NCBI GenBank assembly: GCA_001643675.2
Contig: LSRY02000017.1
Coordinates: forward strand, 1,178,001-1,242,000
DNA from: Monocercomonoides exilis
Lineage: Eukaryota > Preaxostyla > Oxymonadida > Polymastigidae
Direction of reading: 5' to 3'
DNA: 64,000 nt
This document shows positions 20,829-33,188 of the stretch, piece after piece (within the stretch, counting starts at the first letter, position 1; every line of letters starts with the position of its first letter). The position numbers and the translations under genes were made by a program. The notes under the pieces were generated by a model. It was not told the DNA's origin and ran no database searches. It saw only the letters and a list, made by a program, of their open reading frames with translations.

Positions 20829-22817
20829 TTATTTCCCGCCTCTTTTCCTCTTCTTGTTGCGGCTTTTGTTTGCACCTTTACCGTCTTTAGAAGACACCGA
20901 TTCCTGATTCTTTTTGAACTCTTCACTTTCTTTTGTTTTATCTTCCTCATCTTCATGATCTTCTTCTTCTGGTTCAGGCTCTTGTTCGGTATTCTGTTGA
21001 TTTGCAGAATTATCTTCATCTTTTTCTTCTTTTTCTTCCTTTCCATTATCGTTTTCTTCATCATTCTTCCCCGCTTCGCCTTCAACCCTTTTATCTTCCT
21101 CGCTATTCTTCTGCTCATTTGAATCATCTTTTCCTTCTTCCTTATTCTCATCTTGCAATTTCCCTTCTTCTTCTCCTTCTTCCACTCCCACTTCTTCCAC
21201 GTCTGCAGCTTCAGTGTCAGTCTCGATGCTGGTACCATCTCCCGCATCAACGCTGTTATGCTGCTTCTGCGGAGGAGAATGGAACGAAGGTGAAGAAGGA
21301 TCAAAAGAAGACTCATCAATGGAAATCATATCCACAGACGTAGGCGCAATAAATGAATCTGTCAACTGCCCTTGCATCAAATTGTCTTCGGCTTCATCGT
21401 ATTCAGCTTCATTTGTTTGATCTTCCTTTTCTATTTCTTCTTCTTCTTCGTCTTCTTGTTCAACTTGTTCGACTTGCTCATCTTGAATCTTGACACTATC
21501 TTCATTCTTTTGATGCACTTCATTTTTTTCAGTATTATTTAAAAAAGCTGAATTTTCTTTCTCATTTTCTCTCCTTTCTTCTTTAACAGAGACAGGCACA
21601 GCCTGCTCCATAACATTCATCGCTTGGAAGCTGTTGCACGGCTTGTCTGCTGGCATTGACGAAGGTGCTAAAGTCGCTGGAAAAGAAAGTGTGTCCGATG
21701 TTTTAGCATCTGAAGGGGTAGAAGAAACTGTTGTTGTTGTTGTTGTTGTTGAAGGAGATATTGAAGATTGAGAAGGAGTCACCTCTGAAACAGATGCGGG
21801 AAATGATAGGGCAGGCTGAGTAAACGGATTATTTCCTGAAGTTAAAGGAAAGGAGGGAATAGGAGGAAATGACGTGGGCATAGAAGGGATTGAAGATGAA
21901 AGAGATGAAGGAAAAGATGGAACTGGCGCAGGATCAGAAGTCTGAACACTCGAAACCGATTGGGAAAATGAAGTGAAGCCTGTAATGTTTGGTGTGAATG
22001 CGAATGAAGTTTGGAAAGTTGGACCTTTATTCTTCTCCGATGATACTGGTGCTGCAGGAAATGAAACTTCAGCAGATGCTGGCTCAGCCTTAAAGGCAGT
22101 CGAATCAGTTAATTCAGGTTCTGCCGAAAAACAAATCATTTTAGTAGCCGGAAATGATGTTGATGAAGCACTTGAAGAGGTGTCAGCTGGCACACTCGAG
22201 GAATTTGATAAAGGCTCAGAAGCAAAAGAAGATGATTTATTTGATTTGTTATCTGAATTCTCTCTGTAAAGATTGGCAAGATTTTGATAAATATTTTGAA
22301 GTGTAGTCTCTTCATCCATTCGTTTGATTTTCCATTCTTTTTTTTGCTCTTCTATCGCTTTCCTTCGTTTGCTAAGCTGCTCCCTTCTTTCTTTCAAAAG
22401 TATTTCCTTGGCTTCAGCGTTTGCTTTAATTTCCCTTTCAAAGTTTTTTTCTATTGAACGATTAGCTTCCATTGTTTTTAATGATTGTTGTTGCTGCTCT
22501 AAAATTTCGGCTCTTTGCTTTTGCTTTTGAGAAATGAGGTTTGACTGAAGACTTTGAATATGCGCAGTTTCTTCTTTCTCCTTTGCAATTTGCTGAAGTT
22601 CACGTTGCTTGATATGTGAAATTTCGCTTTGAAGATGCTCCATTTCTTTTATATGCAGAGACTCCTCGGATTTGTATTTTTCTGATATTTCTTGAACTTT
22701 TGATTTTAAAATCTTCATTCTCTGCGCTTTCACTTCTTGTCGAAGAGCAATAAACTCTTGCAAAGCATCTAATTGATCCTTTAACAATGACTTTCGTGCT
22801 TTCAATTCCTCTGTCAT
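20829..22817 (-). CDS. Coiled-coil protein with Ser/Pro linker, acidic region and basic tail
   Basis: Single exon, 662 aa, from ATG at 22817. The upstream extension of the frame begins at a TTG, so the internal ATG is preferred. Residues 1-190 form a long Glu/Lys/Gln coiled coil (EELKARKSLLKDQLDALQEF, KEILLKERREQLSKRRKAIE). Residues ~200-400 are Ser/Pro/Phe-rich with scattered Phe-containing repeats. Residues ~420-630 are strongly acidic. The C-terminus KSRNKKRKRGGK is a likely nuclear localisation signal. The order (coiled coil, disordered, acidic, NLS) fits a nuclear structural or chaperone-type protein, but no named family is recognised. It is head-to-head with PBDC1 (187 bp between start codons). 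Confidence 0.8.
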   Translation of the reverse strand: MTEELKARKSLLKDQLDALQEFIALRQEVKAQRMKILKSKVQEISEKYKSEESLHIKEMEHLQSEISHIKQRELQQIAKEKEETAHIQSLQSNLISQKQKQRAEILEQQQQSLKTMEANRSIEKNFEREIKANAEAKEILLKERREQLSKRRKAIEEQKKEWKIKRMDEETTLQNIYQNLANLYRENSDNKSNKSSSFASEPLSNSSSVPADTSSSASSTSFPATKMICFSAEPELTDSTAFKAEPASAEVSFPAAPVSSEKNKGPTFQTSFAFTPNITGFTSFSQSVSSVQTSDPAPVPSFPSSLSSSIPSMPTSFPPIPSFPLTSGNNPFTQPALSFPASVSEVTPSQSSISPSTTTTTTTVSSTPSDAKTSDTLSFPATLAPSSMPADKPCNSFQAMNVMEQAVPVSVKEERRENEKENSAFLNNTEKNEVHQKNEDSVKIQDEQVEQVEQEDEEEEEIEKEDQTNEAEYDEAEDNLMQGQLTDSFIAPTSVDMISIDESSFDPSSPSFHSPPQKQHNSVDAGDGTSIETDTEAADVEEVGVEEGEEEGKLQDENKEEGKDDSNEQKNSEEDKRVEGEAGKNDEENDNGKEEKEEKDEDNSANQQNTEQEPEPEEEDHEDEEDKTKESEEFKKNQESVSSKDGKGANKSRNKKRKRGGK

Positions 22818-23004
22818 GTTTTCGTTCTGAATTATGTAATGTATCAAAATATATTAATAAAGAAAAGATTGCATTTTAATTTTCATATATAACGTAACAC
22901 ACGCTATTTGAATGAGTTTATCAAAGAAAATGTACGAAAACAAAACTTATTTCGAATGAAAAGCACAATTGTTTTATGATCAAAATGAATAATATATATA
23001 ATTC

Positions 23005-23637
23005 ATGAGCTCAACAAAAACATACGTCGTTGACGCAGCAAACCCAACAGGGGAAGAAAAGAGGTTAGCTGATGAAAAGCAGATAATTAATGACGTTAGA
23101 ATTGAGCAAGAATGGGCTGTTCAGGCAGTTAAATACTCTGAAGTTTATATGAAATTATTAAAGGCTATCGAACCTGAAAAATTGAAACTTTCTCCGTTTG
23201 ATATCATATGTTTTTATTCAATTTCATTTTTTATTTGTGATTTTAGTATTGATGATGAGATATATCGAAGGTTTCGCGAAGTCTTTCCTTCTTTAAATGT
23301 TGAACATCTTGATGAAGATGAAATGAAGTCAAAAGCAGGAAAAGAAAAATGGAGGCCATTGTTGATGGAGGTTTGAACATCCACATCGGTTATTTGCTGT
23401 TTTCAATAATTGATTCACAGTTCAAGGGAAGAGTGAAAGATTGGGATCTTGGAACACTTTTAAGAATTGACTCGAAAAAGGATATGTCAGAAGAAAATTC
23501 TACAATAGGTTTGTCTTTCTTTTTGTTTTTATTGCATATTTGTTAAATTTGCATTTTTAGCTCCTCGAATCCAATTTTTATGCATTGAACTTGCAAGAAA
23601 CAAGGAAGGATTTAACAAAGCTATTCACGAGCAATAA
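23005..23637 (+). CDS. PBDC1: PBDC1 / yeast YPL225W-type protein
   Basis: Four exons (23005-23195, 23247-23370, 23421-23508, 23561-23637) give a 159-aa protein. The joins are fixed by frame and by family conservation: KLKLSP/IDDEIYRRF, WRPLLME/FKGRVKDW and EENSTI/APRIQFLCIELARN. Signature segments of the family are present, including EWAVQAVKYSEVYMKLL, AGKEKWRPLL, GTLLRID and APRIQF. Human PBDC1 is longer because of a charged C-terminal tail, which is absent here. The yeast homologue has been described as a co-translational chaperone for elongation factor eEF1A, which suggests a cytosolic role in translation factor folding. Introns are 50-52 nt with GTTTG donors. Confidence 0.9.
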
Positions 23638-23909
23638 TATCTAATCATTCTCGTCATTATGATTTATGCTAATTTACGATTTTCTTCTTATTTTTCTAGT
23701 TTAAAGTTTATGAAGCTCGGAAAGAAATGAAAAAACGCTATTTTTTTTCACTACCTGCTATCTCTCATTTCATTCACATCACTCTCTCAGAAAAGGAGAA
23801 AAAAATAAATAAATAAAATGATCTTTGAATATTTGATATGTTGCGTAGTGATATTGTTTCCAACACAACAATTTTCTGATTGTACAAAATTATGAACTGA
23901 ATTGAATGC

Positions 23910-26900
23910 TTAATCAGAAGATGTGAAAGAAAACTTTGGCTTTGTTGGAGCTGAGCGAAGAGCAACTACAGGAAGTTGAGAGGATTCCGAAGGTGTAGAA
24001 GAAGATGAAGCAGTTTCTTGAGAGGGCTGCTTGGCTGCAGGAGCACTAAGTTCATCCTCAGTAAGAGTTGGTGGAACAGGACGAACATCAACACTCACAG
24101 CAACATTTGAGGTTGCAGCAGATGATACAAGACCTGCTTGCTTTTCAGCAACTGCAATCACAGCTGACAGTGCTTGTATCACAGCAGTCACATTTTGTGT
24201 CAGCACAGATGATTCCTTGAACAGTGGAGTGTCGTCAAAGATTCCGAGAGAATGTGCTTCAACAGCTCTTTCAATTGTGAAGACACCGAAACGCAGAACT
24301 TCTCCAACCAATCCATTCCATGTTTGTGAGCGTGCTTTCAGTTCAGCAGGCGTTGCTCCTTCTGTCTCTGCGCTGGCCTCGATATGAGTAGCCTTGCCGC
24401 CACTTTTGGCAGCAATGATTGCTTCTGAAAGACGGAACAGTGCATCCGCAATGTTGTCGGAAAGGGTTTGTGATGAAGCAGAAGCTGATGAGCTTTCTTT
24501 CACACCAAATTCAGAGCAAAGTCTTTTTTCGTACTTGTCAATAGCTGTGCGAAGCTGTGAAGGAATGTTGTGGTGTTGATGAGCAAAGCGAAGTGCTTTT
24601 GTAATCTTCGAGAACAGCTGGAATGCAGGTGGTTGTTTTGTGCATTCAACGGGAGGCTCATCAGAAGAGGAAGAAGAAGACGATGATGAAGGCGATGAAG
24701 ATGAAGAAGCACTGTCATCATCACCAACATTTGAGACGGCAGCAGTGCAAGCAGGGCAGGAGCATGCAGACGGGGTGTTTGCAGCGTTGAGTGCAGCACT
24801 GTTTGGAAACAGAAGTCGCAGAATCTCCATCACAACACGCTGCCATTGGAAGTACTCATCTCTAACAAAGATTGTGCAGTTGATTGCAGATGGGAACTTA
24901 ACCTCTGGCTTTTCGACTTTCTTTTCTTCAGCAACCTCTTTCTTTTCTTCTTCCTTTTTCTCTTCTTCTTTCTTTTCATTCTTCTTTCCTCCTTTTCCAG
25001 CACCGGCTCCTCCTTTCTTTTGTCCTCCTGCTGTTCCCTTTGGTTTTTTGGGTTGAACAAACTTTTGCACAGCAAGTCTTGCTTCTCTGAGAGTGTCAGT
25101 GAAGAACTCACCTTCTTCAATCACTTTCTTGTCAGCTGCCTCGGCCTCAGCTGTGTTTGGAATAGCAGGCCATGTGCCCTGTGTCACAGTGCGCTCTTTT
25201 CCAAGAACATTTCTCCAGATATGTTCTGCATAGTGTCTGCAGATGGGCGTGATCAGAAGCACTGATGTTTCAATGTATTTCTTCAGAAGCTCGGGATGGA
25301 TTTTGCCGTCAGTCAAATCTCTGCATTTATCTCTGGCATCGACAATGAAGTTGTATCCTCGCGTGACTCCTTCTCTGAACATCATCTGTCCAAATGCTCT
25401 GTCTGCTTCACGAACAGCTGCATTCATCCGTGCATCAAACAGCTTCTCAAAGAAGCTGAGCTCCTTTGTGACAAATTCAGGCAGAAGGCATGCGTGATTT
25501 TGCTTTGCGAACACATCTTTTCCACCAAGTGCAGCGACTGTTTCCTCAATCCATGTCAGCTCCTTTGTGAGTTTAAGCGTAGCTGTGTTAGCATTTGATG
25601 TCTTGAAGTTGGCATCGTCCCAGCTGTCTCCTGCATCAGCAAGCGCCAGACGCACTGCAGATGCACTGAACTTCTCTATGGCTTCTCTCAGAGTCAGGAA
25701 ATTGCCTGTAGATTTTGACATTTTCTCCTGATTCAGCAGCAGATGTCCATTGGGACGGATTCCCTTTGGCCAGAATTTCTCTTCAAACATGGCTGTATGG
25801 TTGAACAAATAGAAAGTCAGATGATTTCTGATCAGATCTTTTCCTGACACACGAACATCAACAGGGTACCAGTATTCAAATTCCTTTCTGCAGCGCAGCA
25901 GCTTCTCTTCGAACTCTTTGTCAGCTTGTGCAGCTGCTGGAGTTGTATTTGTGCGGCAGAAGATGAAGTCCCACACATCCGGAGTTAGTTTGTCAGCGGT
26001 GATTCCGAGCTCACCAGGCTTGCTTCCGTACATATCGCCCTGGAGGAGATGGCAAATTGTGTAATACGCATTGTAGATTGTACTGTCAGAAAGAGACTCA
26101 ATAAGCACAGTCTCGTCCCAGGGAAGACGTGTGCCCAACCCGAACTGTCTGGAGCAACCCCACTCTCTCAGCCAGTCAATGGTGTGCTCGAAGGTCTTCT
26201 TCACTTCAGGGAAGAACACATTGCAATGTTCAAGTGCTGCATGCACTTTCTTCTTCCACTCAGGGTTGCCATAATCCAGATACCACTGATCACACATAGC
26301 CACCACGCAAGAGTCGCCTGAACGAGAGATGACAGGCTTCTCTGGCTCGTAATAGACCATAGCATCACCTGAGTCAAGAAGCATCTTGCGCACCTGATCT
26401 TTGGCTTCAGTGATGCGCTTGCCCTTGTAAGGTCCATCCACACAGATGACACCAGTGTAGAAGCTGCGCTGATAGCTTTCTTCTTTCGCTTTCTGTTTCA
26501 GCTCTGGAAGATTACCAGCACCTTTGGCTTCAATGATCTTCTTGATTTCCTCGCAGTAGTCGCGGGCAATCATATGTGTTTTCCTCACTTGTTGTGTGGA
26601 TTCCTGTTTCTCGGCTTTGCCTTCTTCGTCCTTCTCCTCATCTTTCATATCCATTAGCCCGCTATCCTTCATCTCAACCTCGATGATTTCGATGGGCTGA
26701 ATGTCTTTCACCCACTCTTCCTTAACACCCCATTTTTCGCACAGCTCTGGCTTTGTCTTCAGCTCCTCCAGACCCCACCAATCGTCAGGTGCATCAGAAG
26801 GCACAGATGTGACCACACCTGTTCCTTTCATCTCGTTCACACCAGCATACGGCAGTGCTCTCACAATCTTCATTGGTGAGAGGCATGTTTGCAGCTCGCA

Positions 26901-28199
26901 ACCAACAAGATCTGAGCCCATTGCAGTTGCCAGACATTCGACTTTTCCGAATTCGTCTGTGTGGAGCTGATGGGCAAGGTTGAGTGCAGCACGCTCTGTG
27001 CACACAATTATCCCTTCTCCTTTCTTCAGGCGGTACGCTCCATACTTCACCTTCAGCCCGACCCAGCAATTGGTCTGCCCGTACATTGTTTCAGGACGAA
27101 GAGTAGCTGCTCCAAAGAAGATCTCTTCTGTTTCGTTCTTCAGGCACTCAAATGCGGCTGGAAGGCGGTCCTTCAGCATGCGCATTTTGATGATGGTGTA
27201 TTCCTGTGGCACAACACCTTCACCTGAAGCTCTGTCGTGGTCCGCACAGGGCTGCTGATCTGTAATTGAGTAAACGCTTGGACGTTTCCCAAATTTGATC
27301 AGCCCCATTTCATGCAGGCGAGTGAATTGCCACTTCACAAATGAATCAAAATATGGATTGACATCTGTTGTCACAAATGTGCGTCTCCAATCTGTCATTG
27401 ATCCATAAAATTTAAGATCGTTCTAAATGAATGAAAAAGCAAAAATATTCCCATTTTGAAAAATGTGTTATTAAAAATCATAATAATTTGGATCAAACCA
27501 TTCCAATTGGAGGAAAGTAATTAACCCAATGAAGTGAATCTTGGAACTTTGGTACTTCTTCTTCAGGGATTCCCATCATCTTCAGAATCTGGAATTGAGG
27601 CACATTAGCAACTGTTTTGGCATTTGCTTTTGATTTGTTTGACTTTCCTTTAACCTTTTTATTTGAAGCGTCTTCTTTTTCTTCCGTAGGCTCTGGAGCA
27701 ACGGGCTTAATTTCAGTGTTTCCAGATGCAATTTCACGCTTCAGTTTTTCAGCAGAAGCAGATATTGGCATTCCTGTGCAATGAAAAGCCATTGGATACA
27801 AAACATCGTACCCCTTTTCTGCCCAATAACCAGCTGCAAAATCGGACTTTGAAAATGTGAAAGCATGCCCCAGATGGAGAAGACCACTGAAAATATTTTG
27901 TTGAATTGAATTTGTAATTGAAATGATTTCAGCAAAAAATTGAAATTAAAAGTGGATCGAATAAATATGTTTTTGATTTATGTTATAAATTAGTAAGGAT
28001 ATTCAAATAGTAGCAAATAAACAAATGCTTCACACTTCATGTAAGCAAAAGGAAATGTCACCATAAATTTGCGTTTTGGCTCCTTAAGCTCTGTTGGTGC
28101 AGCAACTTCAAATGTTTTTTCGGTTTCCCATATATTTTTTACATTATTTTCAATATCTTTAAGAGTATCAAGCCTCTTTGTACTCGATTTTTCCTCCAT
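23910..28199 (-). CDS. LARS1: Cytosolic leucyl-tRNA synthetase
   Basis: Three exons (28199-28036, 27886-27499, 27422-23910) encode 1,354 aa. This enzyme charges tRNA-Leu with leucine in the cytosol. The class I HIGH motif is HLGH at residues 59-62, directly after the first intron (YM-NGLLHLGHAF). KMSKS is at 751-755 within LLNQEKMSKSTGNFLTL. The CP1 editing domain shows TLRPETMYGQTNCWV and GTGVVTSVPSDAPDD. DQWYLDYG and WYPVDVRVSGKDL are also characteristic of the archaeal/eukaryotic LeuRS type. It is longer than the human enzyme because of Lys/Glu- and Ser-rich insertions in the C-terminal part (about residues 960-1130). The start is the first ATG; an upstream in-frame TTG is ignored. Its ATG lies only 59 bp from that of COG4 on the other strand. 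Confidence 0.95.
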
Positions 28200-28258
28200 G
28201 ATTTTAATGATCAAAAACCATAGTAAACATTATTTTAAAAGAATTCCCACAACTAATT
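28200..28258. promoter_or_regulatory. Short bidirectional intergenic region LeuRS/COG4
   Basis: Only 59 bp separate the two divergent ATG codons, so both 5' UTRs and core promoters must lie within it or overlap coding sequence. It is AT-rich. No motif can be named with confidence. Confidence 0.5.
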
Positions 28259-31200
28259 ATGTTTGCTTCCCTTGATTACTTAAATCGGGAGAAGAGTCAA
28301 ATAGAGGGAAAATTAAATGCAATAATTAGTAGCAACGATATTAAAGAAGCATATGAAGCAATTTCACCTCTTTCTAGCTCTTATATGGTTGCACTCGAAA
28401 AAATAAATTCTCTTTGGGGAAAAATGCACACATCTCAGCAAGCTTTGGGAAGCGTTGCATCAAAAATAAGAGTTGTGAATGCGGAAATTTATAATCAAGA
28501 AGAGAAAACAAAACGGTCAACAAGACTGGATTTAGCAAAAGTGTGAAAAATTGTTTATTTACATTATTGTAAGATTCAAAAAACACCACTTTCATTAATA
28601 GGATATGCAACAAAAAGTCATCCATGCTTTAGAAAGCGACGATGTGTTTCAAGCAGTTGACCTTGTTTCTTCATTTGTCGAACGTCATTTGACAAATGAC
28701 ACGCCGGAGTATTATTCATTCAATTCTTTACCAATTCCTCAATCAATAACTGCTAGAGCATTGAAGATATATGAAGATGACGAATCAATGCTTCTCATTA
28801 AGCAAGTTAGAGAAACTGTTGCTTCAATTTTGCGAAAAAAGTTGAAGCAACCATCTTTGGACAATTTAATGAAAAAGGCAATAGTATTAAATATTGCAAA
28901 GTTAGGGAAGCGTGATGAAGGATATGCTCATCTTCTTGATTGGAAGCTTGAGGAACTGACAAGCTTTATGGAAAAAAACATCGTTAAAGTCAGACAATAT
29001 CAACTTCTAGAAGAGAAACTGTCCGCATCTGGCTCATCATCGCTAGACTCAACGCATACAACGCAAACAGAAAGCAAAGACGAAATAGGTACTACGGAAG
29101 AAGAAGAAGAAGAAGGGGAATCGCTTCTTGATGGATTGGATGTTGGAAAGCAGTTCGAAAAGCCTAAACCGAAGCCAAAGCCAGAAATAACCACTTCGTC
29201 CCCACAGTTTTTGTACAACATCGAATACCACAACTTGTTTGAGAACATTCTCAAAAAGCTCGTTGCGACATATTCAGATGTTGCGTCTGTTATCAAAGAA
29301 GGATTTGATTGGACAGTTGATGTTTGTGGATTTTATTGAGTTTCACAAGAAAATTTCAAATTAACTTTGTTTTTTCTGGAATGTTTTGTGATTAATGAAT
29401 TTATTTCTCAGGAATTTCATCTGCAAAATCGGATAATGGCCGAATGCGACTGTGCGACCGTCGAAATTCTGGAGCTCTTTTTCCGGCACACAAAGATCGA
29501 AGATGTTGCCAAAGCAGCTTTCACTGCACCTCTTCCTTCTGCTTCTGCCTCTTTCTCTTCATCGTCTGGATCTCCTTCTCCTCCAACAGACGGTGCATCA
29601 TTCGCCATAACAGTCAAGTCAACTGTGACGCTTCCTTCTTCATCTTCTTCTGCCTCTTCTTCAGCTTCGTCCTCATCTTCAAGCATTCTGCAGTCAACCA
29701 CTTCTTCTTCTGCGCAGTCTCGAACAACAACAAGAAAGCTCTATTTGAACGAATTCGACCGTCTTCTCACGAAAATTGCTTCTCTCTCTTCGGCTGTCAC
29801 GAAAATTCCAGAGTTTATAAGGGTTAAGGTATGTCTATAAGTTTTTATAATGTTATAGAAACAAGTTTTGAGAATAATAAAAGAATGAGAATTGGATATT
29901 TTAAATATGAGCATGATATTGTTGCACCATTTCATTCATTTTTATCGAAAAACGAAATTCTTCTCTCTGTTTATCATTTATTCATTTCTCATTTCTTTAT
30001 ACTTAATTTTTCTTTTCTGTATTTATGTATATCATATTTTATTCAGCATCTGATGTATCTCTGCAGACTGAAACGAAAGGGGTTAGCATTTCCACTGCGC
30101 AGCAATCCTTCTCTTCAGACAACACAAAAAAATCAATCTCAACTGCCATCAGCTGCAAAAGCATTAACTCCACCAGAAACTGAAGATGTTTCTGCTTCAT
30201 CATCATCATCATCTTCTTCTTCTCCTTCTGAAACATCATCTTCCCAACAACCATCAACCTCATCTCTATCAAACAATCCATCTGAAATAACTGCTGCTTC
30301 CTCCTCCTCATCTGCTGACAAAGCTATTCCTTCCACAATCCAATCACCTTCTCCAGACAAAGACACACCCGACGAGCAAAACTCCCCAAGCCCTGTTTCC
30401 TCCCAAAGTGAAGTCATCCCCCCCTTCTTCGCCTATCTCAGCAAATGCCGCTCTGTGAAGCTGACACAAGAGATCCTCTCCTTCTACTCCCCACTCGAAG
30501 TGCGCTACCTCCTCTTCGCCTGCCACGTGGCTGTCATCGTCGACAGCGGCTGGGCAACACAGCGTGGCTCTTCTTCTTCTTCTTCCTCTGATCAGCGGAG
30601 GATTACCCGCTCCTCATCTCCACCGCGGATGGTCTCTGCCTCGCCGCGTGTCTCTCCACACTCTTCGCTCTCGCCCAGCACCCTGCCCTCTGACAGCATC
30701 AGAGCATCCGGGCAGCCAAATGTCACACAGCCGCCCACGTCGTCGGCAGTGGACGACATCGTCGGCATCATCCAGCACTGCGCCACACGAGCACTTTCAA
30801 CAGAGTCGGTGAACGCGTCTGTCGAGTTGATTGTGGCATCGGGCGATGTCATCCTGGGAAGCCTGCTCCCTTGGATGATGCACCGCTTTTACGTGGCCAG
30901 GACAGCCGCAGAGAAAGAGCAGAGAGAGAAAGCGAAGCTGGAGAAGGCGCACCACCAGCAGAGCTTGTCGGGTTCTTCTCTTTCTGCGTTCTTCTCGTTT
31001 GGCTCGCAGTCTCCCAGTGCCATGGCATCTGCTGTGTCTCCGTCGATCCTTTCATCCTCTGTCAATGCAATGCCTTCCTCTTCCTCTGCCTCTTCTTCCA
31101 CTTCTCTTCTCTCTTCTTCCCCTGTGCCTTCCATTCCATTCGTCGCTCCTGCACAGAAAGTAGGCAATACAGTCCGAGGGTTCTTCACAGAGTCGGTCAA

Positions 31201-33054
31201 GTCACTTTGGCGGGGCGTGATGAAAGGCTCAGGAGGAGATGTGTTTGTGCCAGGGGAAGAAAACAGCCTGCAGCGTGCTCCTTCTCCCTCGGCTGTGGTC
31301 AATGGAAGCGCATCGAGCTCTCCTTCTTTCTCTTCGCCTTCTGGCTCGCCTGCGCCTCCGATGCCTGCAAATTTGCTGGATGGTGAACTGAACAATACAA
31401 CTTCTTCTTCTTCTTCTTTTGCTTCTGCTTCTGGTTCACCTTCTGCCTCTCCATCAACATCATCAGCATCGTCCCTGTCTTCTCTTCAGCCTTCTCCTGC
31501 GCCTTCTCCTTCTCCTTCTCCTGCCCAGCAGGCAGACATAAGTGCTCTGATGCTTCCATCTGGTTCATTTCCATTTCCATCTCTTTTATCATCATCATCT
31601 TCTTCTTCTTCCTCTTCTACTTTATATTCTTCGGCTCAGCGCTCTTCCTCTCTGTTTCCTCTGTTTTCTGGTGCTGGCATAACATCCTCAACATCTTCTC
31701 TTTCGTCTTCTCTTTCTTCTACCCAGTCTTCCACACAACCCACCTCTTCCATCACACTCACTTCACCCAAAAATGACATGATTGCTCTGAAGAACCTGCT
31801 GAAGAAGAATCCTGCTCCTTTTATTCCCCCATCCTCCTCGTCAGCTGCATCCAATCCATCCAGTAGCTATGCTTCTTCTTCTTCTTCCTCTTCCTCTTCA
31901 TCTTCTTACTCCTCTCAATCATCTCCTTTGTCTGCTCCAGCCACTTTGGCAGGTGTCTTGTCTGTAGAGCTGTGCCAGGGAATGAACAACATCGAGGCCG
32001 CTTTGATTGGCCTGCAGAAGGTGCAGGCAGAAGTTGTGCCGTGGGGAATGGAGCTTGTGCAGCCAGAGGAGAACACACCGCCAGAGATGAGGGTGACAGC
32101 GGTTGATGCGAATAGAAAAGAGGAGGGAGAAAGAAAAAAAGAAGGAGAAGAGGAAGAAGGAGGAAGGAGAAAAGATGATATTGAGCTGAACAACTATCTT
32201 GTGATGAAGGAGAAAGAGAGGCAGAACAGCGAAGAGAAGATGAAGATGGCTGCTGAGAAGTGGAAAGAGGCCGAACGAGAATTGAAGGAGTGGAGACAGC
32301 GGTGCATCACACTGGTAATTCCGATGTTCAGCAACGCTGTCTCTCCTTCCTTCTCTCTGCTCGCTTCTCTCTCATACGAACTCAGCGAGTCTGCTTTTCT
32401 CTCTATGGGCGCGTCTGCCTCGCCCTTCGCTGCCTCGCTCACCGGCGCTGTAAAAGACTCCCTTCGCCTGCTGCAGCCGCTTCTTCTTTCTTCGCTTTTT
32501 GCCGAGCTGGTGAATTCCCTCCTCTCTACCCACATCCTCCCACTCATCCTGTCCACTCTGGCGTCCCGCAGGTTCTCACTCCACGGGGCTTTCCTGTTGG
32601 ACAGAGACGTCAGGTCGCTCAGCTCGTTTTTCTCTTCGCTTTCGGCTGTGCCGGTCAAATCGCTGTTTGCCCCACTTGCTCAGATGGTGCATTTTCTAAG
32701 ATCAGAATCAGTGTGTTATTTTTTTTAAAAAATTGTTATATAACTTTAAATGAATGACTTAAAACAACATATACGTTTTGTATTTATTCTTTAATTATGT
32801 TATTGTTTTAATTTTTTTTTAACTTTTTGTTGATTAGATTTCTGAGGCAAAAGATTACTATGACTTATCGCTCGCTAGAAGAAATCTATTGTTTTCATCT
32901 GATGATGTGAAAAGGGTTTGAATTTTATCAAATTTTATCATCTTTATATTATATTTCCCATCAACATTTTCAATAACTGCTTTTTTGAATTTAGATACTT
33001 TTGCTTAGAAGTGATTTCAACCCAAATACAGTTGCACATCTTGCACTTGGCTGA
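28259..33054 (+). CDS. COG4: Conserved oligomeric Golgi complex subunit 4
   Basis: Six exons (28259-28540, 28602-29321, 29412-29828, 30047-32710, 32838-32915, 32995-33054) give about 1,406 aa. COG4 belongs to lobe A of the COG tether, which docks retrograde vesicles at the Golgi. Family hallmarks are the N-terminal coiled coil ending STRLDLAK/DMQQKVIHALESDDV, the middle LYLNEFDRLLTKIASLSSAV segment, and the C-terminal end SSDDVKRILLLRSDFNPNTV. This last matches the conserved final helix of COG4 proteins. Human COG4 is about 785 aa. Most of the excess is a Ser/Pro/Ala-rich region of several hundred residues in exon 4 (about residues 500-1090), with a Glu/Lys-rich stretch after it. The frame-based join across the 218-nt intron (29829-30046) is the least certain. 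Confidence 0.85.
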
Positions 33055-33188
33055 AAGTTCCATTGAGCATTTCATCTTTGTTTTATTTTGCACTAGATGA
33101 AATAAATGTTAATTTTTCATTTCAAAAGGAAATTTTGAGAAAAAAAAGTATTGTTTCATTTTGATCCAACATTACCAACATTTTTAGA

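Noticed and set aside
28200-28214. Upstream start for leucyl-tRNA synthetase
   Set aside because: The extension starts at TTG. The first ATG at 28199 gives the expected N-terminus.
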